This document shows positions 8,586 to 15,832 of a stretch of 64,000 nucleotides of DNA, piece after piece. The stretch spans positions 1 to 64,000 of the forward strand of contig NZ_JAPDRH010000001.1 of NCBI RefSeq assembly GCF_040706555.1. The letters run 5' to 3'. Numbering within the stretch: the stretch's first letter is position 1; each line of letters begins with the position of its first letter. Made by a program: the position numbers and the translations under genes. The notes under the pieces are model-generated. The model made no database searches and was not told the DNA's origin. It was given only the letters and a program-made list of their open reading frames with translations. Origin of the DNA: Lentisalinibacter salinarum. Lineage in GTDB: Bacteria; Pseudomonadota; Gammaproteobacteria; Steroidobacterales; Woeseiaceae.

Positions 8586-9465
8586 ACTTGGGGTTCCCGT
8601 CCTTGTCCCACAGCCCCCAGTAGGCGCCGACGTCGCCCTCCGAGTCCACCTTCCAGGCCTCGTCGAAACTGGAGAACCAGAAGACTTCGATGCCGTCTTC
8701 CTCCGCCCAGCGGCAGGTATCGATGAAGTACTTGATGGCGTTCTCGCGGGAGGGCACGGAGCCGCCGGTCGCCGTGCCGATGTTCGGCCAGCCGGTCTCG
8801 CTCACGATCACCCGCTTGCCGCCGCTGGTGCGCAGCGCACGCCGGTACATCTCCTTCATGTACAGGAGCGCGTACTCCGCCGGGCAGCCTTCCCAGAAGG
8901 GGTAGCAGTTCGCCAGTATCACGTCGCAGGCGGCCGCGAGCCGGGGATGGTCCTCGAACTCGAAGTAGGCGTCGACGTAGCCGACGTCGATCTCCGGCAC
9001 TGCGGCCTTCACCCGCTCGAGATAGGCGATGAGCTGGTCCTCGGTCAGTTCGCCGCGCAGCAGCACCTCGTTGCCGATGCCCAGGATGTCGGCGTGGCCG
9101 GCGCTCGCGATGCCGATGGCGTTGGCCAGTTCGACCTCGTTCTTGTCCAGGTCTCCGTCGAGCCACGCGCCCACCATCGTGCGCAGGCCGAACTCCCGGG
9201 CGATCGCCGGGATCCGCTCGTTGCCGTCGGTGCAGGAGAAGGTGCGGATCCACTTCGTATACGGCGCGATGATCGCCAGCCGCTCGCGGATCTGGTCTTC
9301 GCCGACCCTGGTCCCGGGGCCCTGCCCCTCGACGTAGGGGCTGAACGACAGGCCGTGGATCTTCTGCTCGAGGATGCCGCGCACGAGCGCCTGCAGTTCG
9401 GCCTCCGACCAGTTCGCTACGTTGATTCCGGCCAGAGAGAGTTTTCTCTGATACAGGTTGGACAT
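8578..9465 (-). CDS. GH17-family beta-1,3-glucanase-like enzyme, second paralogue
   Basis: A 295-residue GH17-type protein. LGIGNEVLLRGEL carries the acid/base E133, VIVSETGWPN the nucleophile E223, and FWFSSFDEAWK closes the active-site cleft. It has no signal peptide (start MSNLYQRKLSLAGINV, near full barrel length), so a cytoplasmic role is likely. It lies 17 bases downstream of the phosphorylase gene and overlaps the next GH17 gene by 8 bases. The family acts on beta-1,3-glucans (hydrolases and glucanosyltransferases). Here it may shorten or remodel oligosaccharides before phosphorolysis; that role is inferred from context. Confidence 0.88.
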   Translation of the reverse strand: MSNLYQRKLSLAGINVANWSEAELQALVRGILEQKIHGLSFSPYVEGQGPGTRVGEDQIRERLAIIAPYTKWIRTFSCTDGNERIPAIAREFGLRTMVGAWLDGDLDKNEVELANAIGIASAGHADILGIGNEVLLRGELTEDQLIAYLERVKAAVPEIDVGYVDAYFEFEDHPRLAAACDVILANCYPFWEGCPAEYALLYMKEMYRRALRTSGGKRVIVSETGWPNIGTATGGSVPSRENAIKYFIDTCRWAEEDGIEVFWFSSFDEAWKVDSEGDVGAYWGLWDKDGNPKYV

Positions 9466-9482
9466 CGGGTGACCTCTCGAAG

Positions 9483-12400
9483 CTACAGAACGAGCAGAGT
9501 GTTCGGATTCACGGTGACCGTCAGCCGGCGGATCCGGCCGTCGCGACGGAACAGCGACGCGCTGTCCTCGGCCGACAGGCCGTTGGTCTCGTGCGACTGC
9601 TCGGTGCCGTCCCGGTAGGTGACGGTCAGGGACGGAGCCGCGCCGTTCGCCAGGCGGTAGACGACAGGGACCTGGCACCACGTGTAAGCCAGGCCGGCGT
9701 CGGGGATCGGCACGCTCGACCATGTGCCGTCGACAGCCAGGTAGCGGAGCGTATCGGGCGAGTCGGCGAACTCGCGCCGGCGCAGCAGCCGCGGTTCGAA
9801 CCGGGCGCAGCCCTCGGCGACACGCACGCCCAGTTCGCCGAAGCGCGCCAGTATCCCCTCCTTCACCTGGCCGGTCATGCCGGGCTGGCGTGCACCGCCG
9901 TAGCGCGGCGTGTGCGAATAGGGGTCGGCGGGGAATGCACCGTAGGCCGCCGGCGTCTTGTTGAAGCCGAGCCCCGCCCGCACCCGGTAGTATTCGCTGC
10001 CCAGGCGCAGCAGAGCCGCCTCGTCGGCGCCGCCGTCCAGCGCGGAGAAGAAATTCTCCTGCACGGCCAGGAGCAGCTTCGACACCATGTGCCAGTAGAT
10101 GCAGCCGAGGCCTTCGAAGCCGAACATCGTGCCGGAACGCCCGGTGAAGAACTGGTGGCCGAAAGTCTTCTCGAACAGCGCCCGCAGCGGCTCGCGGGCA
10201 TCCTCCACCTCCCTGCCCCGGGTGCGCGCCAGGTCGTCCAGTTCCGCGAGCAGATCGCCCTCGTTCGCGAACTCGGCGCTGAAGCGGTAGCAGCCGTCGG
10301 CATCCTTCAGGACGATGCGCCGGTCGCCCTCGGCCAGCAGCCGGCCGAGCAGTGGGATGTGTGCGATCTCCTGCTCCGGTATGCGGTTCTTCTCGAGGAA
10401 CGCGGGCAGCCGGCGGTCCGGATACAGCATGAAGCTGTCCTGGTCCGCGCGATAGACGTCGCTGGCGAACAGCGACTCCAGTATGTCGCAGGCCTCGTCC
10501 GGCCCGATCGCTCCCGAGCTGAGCGCGGCGACCTGACCTTCGAGCATCGGATAAAGCGTCTCGATACGGATCCCGTCCGCATCCTGCTCGAGGAGGTTGT
10601 AGGCGTGGTAGAGGCCGTCCTCGCGGCGGTTGTTGCCGATGCTGTGGTCGGCCACGGCGAGCACGTCGGCCAGCAGCTGCTCCATCTGACTCATGGGCCT
10701 GGTCTCGCTGGCGGACAGGCCTTCCTTGCCGTAGACGGCCTCACGATAGCGGCTCGCCGCCTGTCCGAGTTCCGTCAGGGCCTCGAGGCGCCGTCTGGCG
10801 CCGATCGCGCCCTCGTCCAGTGCCGCGCGCAGCCGGCTGAGCGCGGCCGCGGTCTCGTCCAGCCACGTGCAGACTTCCGCGGACAGCTCGCAGCGGCCGT
10901 CCTCGTCGCCGAGGAATTCCTGCAGGAAGCTGACATAGCGGCGCAGGTAATAGAGCGTCACCATGGAAAGCCCCTGGCCGACCAGGGCGTTATTCGCGTC
11001 GTTCCATTCCGGTCGCTGGGTATTCATCCAGATGCCGCCGTCAACGACCAGGTTGCCGAGTTTGGCGAGCAGCGGCACGATCAGCTTCTCGAGCAGCGTG
11101 ACCAGGCGGACCTCGCCGTCGCCGTCGAGCACGAGTCGTGCGTCCGCCCCGATCTCAGCCTCCAGCCGCTCGATCTCCGCGGCGAGACGCTCGTCGTAGT
11201 CGATGGTGTTCTTGGGGTCCTGCAGCAGCGCCTCGAACGGCCGGATGCGGTAGGGCACGTTGGCGTAGGCGAAGACCGGCTCGTGCAGCAGCCGCGCGAG
11301 GCGAGCCGGATGGAAGCGGCTCGAGATCTCCAGCAGCTTCAGCAGGTAGATGATCTGATGGTCGCCCCAGTAGCCGATGTAGCTCCAGGGGTCGTCGGGG
11401 TCTTCCACCTCCCAGTCGATGCCGCCCTTCGTGATGCGGTAGGGGTTGTAACCGTCCATGGTGGAGGCGTTCACGAACTTCGCGATCATGTTCTCCACGA
11501 ATTCCGGATAGCTGACCGCGAGTGCCTCCCAGTTCTGGAAGATGTCGCGCCAGTTGCCCTCGTACCACAGCACCGGGTAACCGTGCCGGTCCCTGAGGCG
11601 GATCGAGAAGTGGTTCCAAGGCCGGCTGGGATCGCCATGGCGTCGGCCGAAGGTGATGGGGAGGTACTCGTGGCACAGCCGCTCGAGCTGGCGGTCGTTG
11701 CGCTCGCGCACGGCGTCCAGCAGTCCGCGGAACGGCAGCTTGTCGGGCAGCCCGTCCAGCAGCTCGGCATTGCGCTCGTACACGCGTGAATTGAAACTCC
11801 GCACCGTCTCGCGGAAGTCGCGGCCGACCACCTCGTACTGGTGCGGGAAGTAGCCGCCGCGCAGCACATTGAACAGGACGTTGGCGTAGTGGTACTCGGT
11901 GACGGTCTCCTCCGCGGTCGCCTGCAAGGCGTCGCAGCTGGACATGATGCGGGCCAGCTCGTCCGACCCCCGCCGTACCGAGGCGTCGATCGAGGCTGCG
12001 AGACCGGGTCTGTGACCCAGCTGGCGCGAGAGCTCGACCACTTCCGCCTGGCTCTTCTCGACGTCGGCGACGATCTGCCAGGAGCGCGCCTCTCCGGGAG
12101 GCAGTTCCAGGGTCTGGTTGACGAAGAACGCTCCGCGTATCCCGCGCCTGTGGTCCTCGGGGCGGACCGCGCCTCCGTGGCGGAATGTCTCCACCTGTTC
12201 GGACGACACGAGGATGATCGGATCGTCCAGGCCCAGACAGAAGGCGACGTTGGCCTTGAGCGACTCGCAGGGTTCCGCCCGGTCGGTGATGCCGGAGTAC
12301 AGCGTGAACAGCCCGAGTCCGGTCTCCGTGTCGAGTTCCGTCCACTTGTAGGCGTCGACGAGATTGCTGGAGTTCGTCTGCGCGAAGCGGGGAGTGCCTG

Positions 12401-12962
12401 CCGGGAGGATGTTCTGCAGGCCGTCCAGCAGCTCGACGGAGCGCTCGTGGCGGCCCCGATTCGCGAGCTCGCAGCGGCGGACGAAGCCGTGGGTGTCGCT
12501 CGTCTCCCAGGTGTAGCGGAAGACGAGTTCCAGGTCGTGGTTGACCTCCTCGAAGCACAGCCGGTTGCCGAGTACGTTCTTGTAGAGGTTGCGGCTGACG
12601 GCGAACTTCTCGTCCTGCTCCCGGTTGAAGGGCTCCCAGTGATGCAGCCGCCCGTCGGCCTCCACACGCAGGAAGGTCCGCGGGCCCGTGTGCAGCGTAC
12701 TCTCGTGGATCTTGTCCACCGTGACGTAGGGGAAGAGCGCCGTGTCAGGCGACACCCGGCCCGCAGTAACGCCGCCCGTGGAGGAGGCGAACAGCCAGTG
12801 ATCCACGTTCGAAACGACGGTGATGAAGAACGGGCGCATCCGGTCGACGTTGCGGATGGCGTAATGGCGTTCGTTGTCGAAGTCGACGAATTCGCCCTCG
12901 GCTTCGAGGCAATCGGTCGGCTCCATCTTCCAGGCAGTACTCAACAGTCTCTCTCCCGTCAT
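9483..12962 (-). CDS. Beta-1,3-glucan / oligoglucan phosphorylase, GH149-like
   Basis: A 1,159-residue cytoplasmic protein without a signal peptide. Its size and layout match inverting disaccharide-phosphorylase-type enzymes of the GH94/GH149/GH161 group: N-terminal beta-sandwich (about 20-340), helical linker, (alpha/alpha)6 barrel (about 355-900) and C-terminal beta domain. Characteristic stretches are YEGNWRDIFQNWEAL (467-481), TMDGYNPYRI (501-510) and YWGDHQ (531-536). GH149 enzymes reversibly phosphorolyse beta-1,3-glucans, releasing alpha-glucose 1-phosphate. GH161 is the main alternative. The start at 12962 is supported by an ATGA overlap with the stop of the preceding gene. The paired GH17 enzymes and LacI regulator support a role in laminarin-type oligosaccharide catabolism. 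Confidence 0.82.
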   Translation of the reverse strand: MTGERLLSTAWKMEPTDCLEAEGEFVDFDNERHYAIRNVDRMRPFFITVVSNVDHWLFASSTGGVTAGRVSPDTALFPYVTVDKIHESTLHTGPRTFLRVEADGRLHHWEPFNREQDEKFAVSRNLYKNVLGNRLCFEEVNHDLELVFRYTWETSDTHGFVRRCELANRGRHERSVELLDGLQNILPAGTPRFAQTNSSNLVDAYKWTELDTETGLGLFTLYSGITDRAEPCESLKANVAFCLGLDDPIILVSSEQVETFRHGGAVRPEDHRRGIRGAFFVNQTLELPPGEARSWQIVADVEKSQAEVVELSRQLGHRPGLAASIDASVRRGSDELARIMSSCDALQATAEETVTEYHYANVLFNVLRGGYFPHQYEVVGRDFRETVRSFNSRVYERNAELLDGLPDKLPFRGLLDAVRERNDRQLERLCHEYLPITFGRRHGDPSRPWNHFSIRLRDRHGYPVLWYEGNWRDIFQNWEALAVSYPEFVENMIAKFVNASTMDGYNPYRITKGGIDWEVEDPDDPWSYIGYWGDHQIIYLLKLLEISSRFHPARLARLLHEPVFAYANVPYRIRPFEALLQDPKNTIDYDERLAAEIERLEAEIGADARLVLDGDGEVRLVTLLEKLIVPLLAKLGNLVVDGGIWMNTQRPEWNDANNALVGQGLSMVTLYYLRRYVSFLQEFLGDEDGRCELSAEVCTWLDETAAALSRLRAALDEGAIGARRRLEALTELGQAASRYREAVYGKEGLSASETRPMSQMEQLLADVLAVADHSIGNNRREDGLYHAYNLLEQDADGIRIETLYPMLEGQVAALSSGAIGPDEACDILESLFASDVYRADQDSFMLYPDRRLPAFLEKNRIPEQEIAHIPLLGRLLAEGDRRIVLKDADGCYRFSAEFANEGDLLAELDDLARTRGREVEDAREPLRALFEKTFGHQFFTGRSGTMFGFEGLGCIYWHMVSKLLLAVQENFFSALDGGADEAALLRLGSEYYRVRAGLGFNKTPAAYGAFPADPYSHTPRYGGARQPGMTGQVKEGILARFGELGVRVAEGCARFEPRLLRRREFADSPDTLRYLAVDGTWSSVPIPDAGLAYTWCQVPVVYRLANGAAPSLTVTYRDGTEQSHETNGLSAEDSASLFRRDGRIRRLTVTVNPNTLLVL

Positions 12963-13717
12963 TCCACGAGCAGCAGCGATCCGAACAACCCGGCGTCGAT
13001 CCAGCCGCGGTCTTTCGGTCCGGTAGGCACCGACTCGGAGCCGATGAAGTTCTCCCGCAGCTCGCTGCCGTCGTTGTCGCAATAAGCCAGCATCAGGCCC
13101 ATCTGCTTGCCCGTCTCGAGTTGCAGGGCTCGGTTGTCGTCGGCACCGTCCACGTAGTCGTCGCCGTAGATGCGGATGGCGACCTCCCAGACGACGCCGT
13201 CGGCCGTCTGTCTCCAGCGGCTCTCGACGTGGTGGGAATAGTCGCGCGGCTTGCGGTCCGTGCCGATGTCGATGGCCCGGTTGTCCAGCGAGAGGTGGTA
13301 GGCGAAGGCATTGTGGTTGTACTGATGCTCGCCGCCGGAGAAATCCTCGTCGACGAAGATCTCCAGGCAGTCGTCGTCCCAGTACTGCTCGAGCGGGTCA
13401 CGGTGCGCGTCGAACAACACGTCGTCGCTTATCTCGGCCAGGATGTAGAGGCGCTCCGCCGTCCACACCACCTTGTACCGGCCGCGGAAGTCCTCGGGCG
13501 TGTATTCGTCTCCCAGCCACCGGTATTTCAGCTCCTGCCACTGCGCGCGGTCCCAGATCGCCTCGTCCCCGACGCCATCCACGACGGGAGCGGCCGTGGC
13601 GCGGGGCGCCCGGTACTCGGTCCTGTCCGCATAATGGGATGCCTCGGCGGCCGCCGTACTGGCCGCGAGGCATGCGCCGGCGATTGTCATGCCGCGCATG
13701 ATTTGCGTGTTGATCAT
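12959..13717 (-). CDS. Exported CBM9-like carbohydrate-binding protein
   Basis: A 252-residue protein with an N-terminal signal peptide (MINTQIMRGMTIAGACLAAS, cleavage near TAAAEA). The mature part is a CBM9/DOMON-like beta-sandwich: PVVDGVGDEAIWDRA, LYILAEISDDVLF, WDDDCLEIFVDEDFSGGEH and VVWEVAIRIYGDD are the usual strands. No catalytic residues are expected. It is the first gene of the minus-strand operon and overlaps the phosphorylase start by 4 bases. That is unusual for an exported binding protein next to a cytoplasmic enzyme, but fits one regulated locus. It probably binds glucan in the periplasm or at the cell surface. Confidence 0.8.
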   Translation of the reverse strand: MINTQIMRGMTIAGACLAASTAAAEASHYADRTEYRAPRATAAPVVDGVGDEAIWDRAQWQELKYRWLGDEYTPEDFRGRYKVVWTAERLYILAEISDDVLFDAHRDPLEQYWDDDCLEIFVDEDFSGGEHQYNHNAFAYHLSLDNRAIDIGTDRKPRDYSHHVESRWRQTADGVVWEVAIRIYGDDYVDGADDNRALQLETGKQMGLMLAYCDNDGSELRENFIGSESVPTGPKDRGWIDAGLFGSLLLVE

Positions 13718-13862
13718 CTTGATCTCCGCGCGCTGGCGAGCGATCCGGCGTCGGGACGTTGTTCTGTCGTTCTTTCCGGTGCTGCTCGTTCTGCCCGGCC
13801 CGGTCGGCCCGGCACTCCCCCGGAGACCCGGGCGCTGCCCGGAGTCACCCCCGCTGGAGCAC

Positions 13863-13891
13863 AGTATAGGGGATTTTGACAGCGCTGTCAG
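13863..13891 (-). promoter_or_regulatory. Sigma-70 promoter of the CBM9-phosphorylase-GH17-lacI operon
   Basis: Read on the minus strand there is a -35 box CTGACA (plus coordinates 13886-13891, 5/6 match) and a -10 box TATACT (13863-13868, 5/6 match), separated by exactly 17 bases. It points to the CBM9-like gene starting at 13717, leaving a leader of about 140 bases. Confidence 0.75.
13877..13890. promoter_or_regulatory. LacI-family operator palindrome
   Basis: TGACAGCGCTGTCA is a perfect 14-bp palindrome with the central CG typical of LacI/GalR operators. It covers most of the -35 box and part of the spacer of the minus-strand promoter, so binding there should block RNA polymerase. The LacI protein encoded at the end of the same operon is the obvious candidate, giving autoregulation. 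I saw no second perfect copy in the rest of the locus. Confidence 0.75.
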
Positions 13892-13914
13892 TACCGACGA
13901 TGCGCTGGCTCAAT

Positions 13915-13936
13915 CTGGCCCGCCAGGACGGGCCAG
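13915..13936. other. GC-rich inverted repeat between the SHOCT gene and the glucan operon
   Basis: CTGGCCCG (13915-13922) and CGGGCCAG (13929-13936) form an 8-bp hairpin with a 6-nt loop, 25 bases beyond the end of the SHOCT gene. There is no T-run on the minus strand, so it is at best a weak or factor-dependent terminator. Confidence 0.3.
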
Positions 13937-13960
13937 GGATCGGTGCAGGGGGGAGAGGCG

Positions 13961-14425
13961 CTAGAATCGGCTGTCGAGAATCCGGGTCTTGATCCGTTCG
14001 AACTCCTCGTCGGTGACGTAGCCGGCGTCACGGAGTTCGCCGAGTTCTCTCAGTTGCTCGAGGGTGCGGGATATCCGGTCGTCGTCAGCGGGCGGCAGAG
14101 GGGGAGGCGCCGCCGACGGGGCCGCCGCGGTCTCGCTACCAGCTGGCGCGGCACGGGGCGGGGGCTCCTGGCCCGTCCGGCTTGCGGAAGAATCTGCAGC
14201 CTGCGCCGGGGTCTCGGCCTCACCGGACTCACGCTCCTGGCGTCGGCGCTCCTCTTCCGCCCGGCGCTGCGCCTCCAGCTGAATACGTTCGTTCGCCAGA
14301 CGGGCTCTCTCGGTCGCCGTGTCGGTGGACTGCGCGGATCCGTTTGACGCAACCAGTATTGTCAGCGCAATCAGGATGGCCAGCAGGGCCGGCCCGGGCA
14401 ACGCTGATGTCCGCAATGCTGTCAT
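13961..14425 (-). CDS. SHOCT-domain protein with N-terminal membrane or signal segment
   Basis: A 154-residue protein. Residues 10-32 form a hydrophobic signal or anchor segment. Residues about 38-70 are a charged coiled coil (RARLANERIQLEAQRRAEEE). Residues 75-115 are an Ala/Pro-rich linker. The last 30 residues (LRELGELRDAGYVTDEEFERIK) match the SHOCT domain, a short C-terminal oligomerisation motif in many bacterial proteins. No enzyme activity is expected. It is likely a periplasmic or membrane-tethered scaffold, but its partner is unknown. Confidence 0.75.
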   Translation of the reverse strand: MTALRTSALPGPALLAILIALTILVASNGSAQSTDTATERARLANERIQLEAQRRAEEERRRQERESGEAETPAQAADSSASRTGQEPPPRAAPAGSETAAAPSAAPPPLPPADDDRISRTLEQLRELGELRDAGYVTDEEFERIKTRILDSRF

Positions 14426-14491
14426 GATCGCATCCTACCCCCGGATACCCGGGCCTGACTACCGCCGGCCTTGCCGCGCCGTTACCACCCG

Positions 14492-15400
14492 CTAGGACGA
14501 TTCCGGCAGCGGGATGAACTCGTCGTCGCCCTCGATCCGGTCGAAGCGGCCCTCGCGCCAGTCGCGCTTCGCCTGCTCGATACGCTCTTTCGAACTCGAG
14601 ACGAAGTTCCACCAGATGGTGCGCTCGCCCACCGGCTCGCCGCCGATCAGCATCAGGCGGGTGTCGGCGGCCGCTACGAGTTCCGCGGGCGCGCCGGTCC
14701 GGAACACGGCCATGAGGCCGGTCCCGTACTCCTCGCCGTCGACGGTGACGCTGCCGGAGACCACGTAGACGGCGCGGTCGGAGAACTCCGGCGGCAGAGC
14801 AAGCCGCTCTCCTGCGGGCATCAGGACGTCGGCGTACAGCGTCTTCGAATACGTGCGCACCGGCGATACGGCGCCGAAGGCTTCGCCCAGGATCAGTCGC
14901 AGGGTCGCGCCGCCCGCGGAGACTTCCGGCAGTTGGTCCGCCGGCGTGTGTGCGAAGGCGGGCGCGATCTCCTCCATCCCGTCCGGCAGGGCGATCCAGG
15001 ACTGGATGCCGTGCATCGAGGCTTCCGTGTCCCGGTCGGAGCCGGCGCGCTCCGAATGCACGATGCCCCGGCCCGCGGTCATGAGGTTGACGGCGCCGGG
15101 CCGGATCGGCTGGGCGTAACCGAGGCTGTCCCGGTGCATGATCTCGCCGTCGAACAGGTAGGTGATGGTGGCGATGCCGATGTGCGGATGGGGCCGGACC
15201 TCGATGCCCTCGCCGGGCGGGAAGACCGCGGGGCCCATCTCGTCGAAGAAGATGAACGGGCCCACCATGCGCCGCTCCGAGGCGGGCAGGACTCGCCGGA
15301 CGCTGAAGCCGCCCAGATCCCGGGGCCGTGGCGCGATCCGTAGCGTCACGGGACCTTGAGTCCGGGAGCAGACGGGGTCGAATGCCGGTTGCGTACTCAT
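14492..15400 (-). CDS. Pirin-family bicupin protein
   Basis: A 302-residue protein of normal pirin length. The N-terminal cupin has the metal-site pattern HPHIGIATITYLFDGEIMHRDSLG and RGIVHSE, and the C-terminal half has the second cupin (AVYVVSGSVTVDGEEYG) and the WWNFVSS motif near the end. Bacterial pirins are Fe-binding proteins; some have quercetinase activity and others regulate central metabolism. The start MSTQPAFDP at 15400 is chosen; an upstream start adds 21 residues outside the family pattern. It is a single-gene unit with no functional hint from its neighbours. Confidence 0.9.
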   Translation of the reverse strand: MSTQPAFDPVCSRTQGPVTLRIAPRPRDLGGFSVRRVLPASERRMVGPFIFFDEMGPAVFPPGEGIEVRPHPHIGIATITYLFDGEIMHRDSLGYAQPIRPGAVNLMTAGRGIVHSERAGSDRDTEASMHGIQSWIALPDGMEEIAPAFAHTPADQLPEVSAGGATLRLILGEAFGAVSPVRTYSKTLYADVLMPAGERLALPPEFSDRAVYVVSGSVTVDGEEYGTGLMAVFRTGAPAELVAAADTRLMLIGGEPVGERTIWWNFVSSSKERIEQAKRDWREGRFDRIEGDDEFIPLPESS

Positions 15401-15529
15401 GTCGGGGTCTCCCGGAGCCGAGCGAGCTTCTATGGTGCCATGCCTCGGCCGGCCCGTCCGCAAAGGCCCGTATTAGCGCGGACCGTGCCTCGTGCTACCG
15501 TGCGTGAAAAGCGAGACGGAGGGCACGCC

Positions 15530-15832
15530 GTGACAGAGACCAAACTGCCGGAAGCGCTGCAGGCCATCAAGGACCGGGGCTACGTCGTCTGGAAGACCGA
15601 CCCGCCGGCGGCGCTCGCCGCCAGGTTCATGAACAGCCCCATCGAAGTGGCGGAGATCCGCCACGTCCGCGTCTGGGGTCTGCAGGTGGATGACGAACGG
15701 GAGTTGCCCGGCCACGAACGCACCTCCATCCCGGACGAGGAGCTCTGGCAGGTGGAACTGGTCGCCGACGACGGCTCCAAGTACGAGGTGAGCGCGGCGA
15801 CGGTGGAACCGGCGCCACCAGACACTCAATAG
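15530..15832 (+). CDS. Small conserved-looking protein of unknown function
   Basis: A 100-residue acidic, soluble protein starting with GTG after a GGAGGG ribosome-binding site. Features include YVVWKTDPPAALAARFM, RHVRVWGLQVDDE and a C-terminal beta strand pair ELWQVELVADDGSKYEV. No known motif, signal peptide or membrane segment is visible. Its 3' end overlaps the end of the convergent gene by 7 bases. Confidence 0.6.
   Translation: MTETKLPEALQAIKDRGYVVWKTDPPAALAARFMNSPIEVAEIRHVRVWGLQVDDERELPGHERTSIPDEELWQVELVADDGSKYEVSAATVEPAPPDTQ

Noticed and set aside
13011..13029. Partial match to the REP-like repeat (CGGTCCGG followed by GGCACC)
   Set aside because: It lies in the coding part of the CBM9-like gene, lacks the AACTTTT half and has an insertion; most likely chance.
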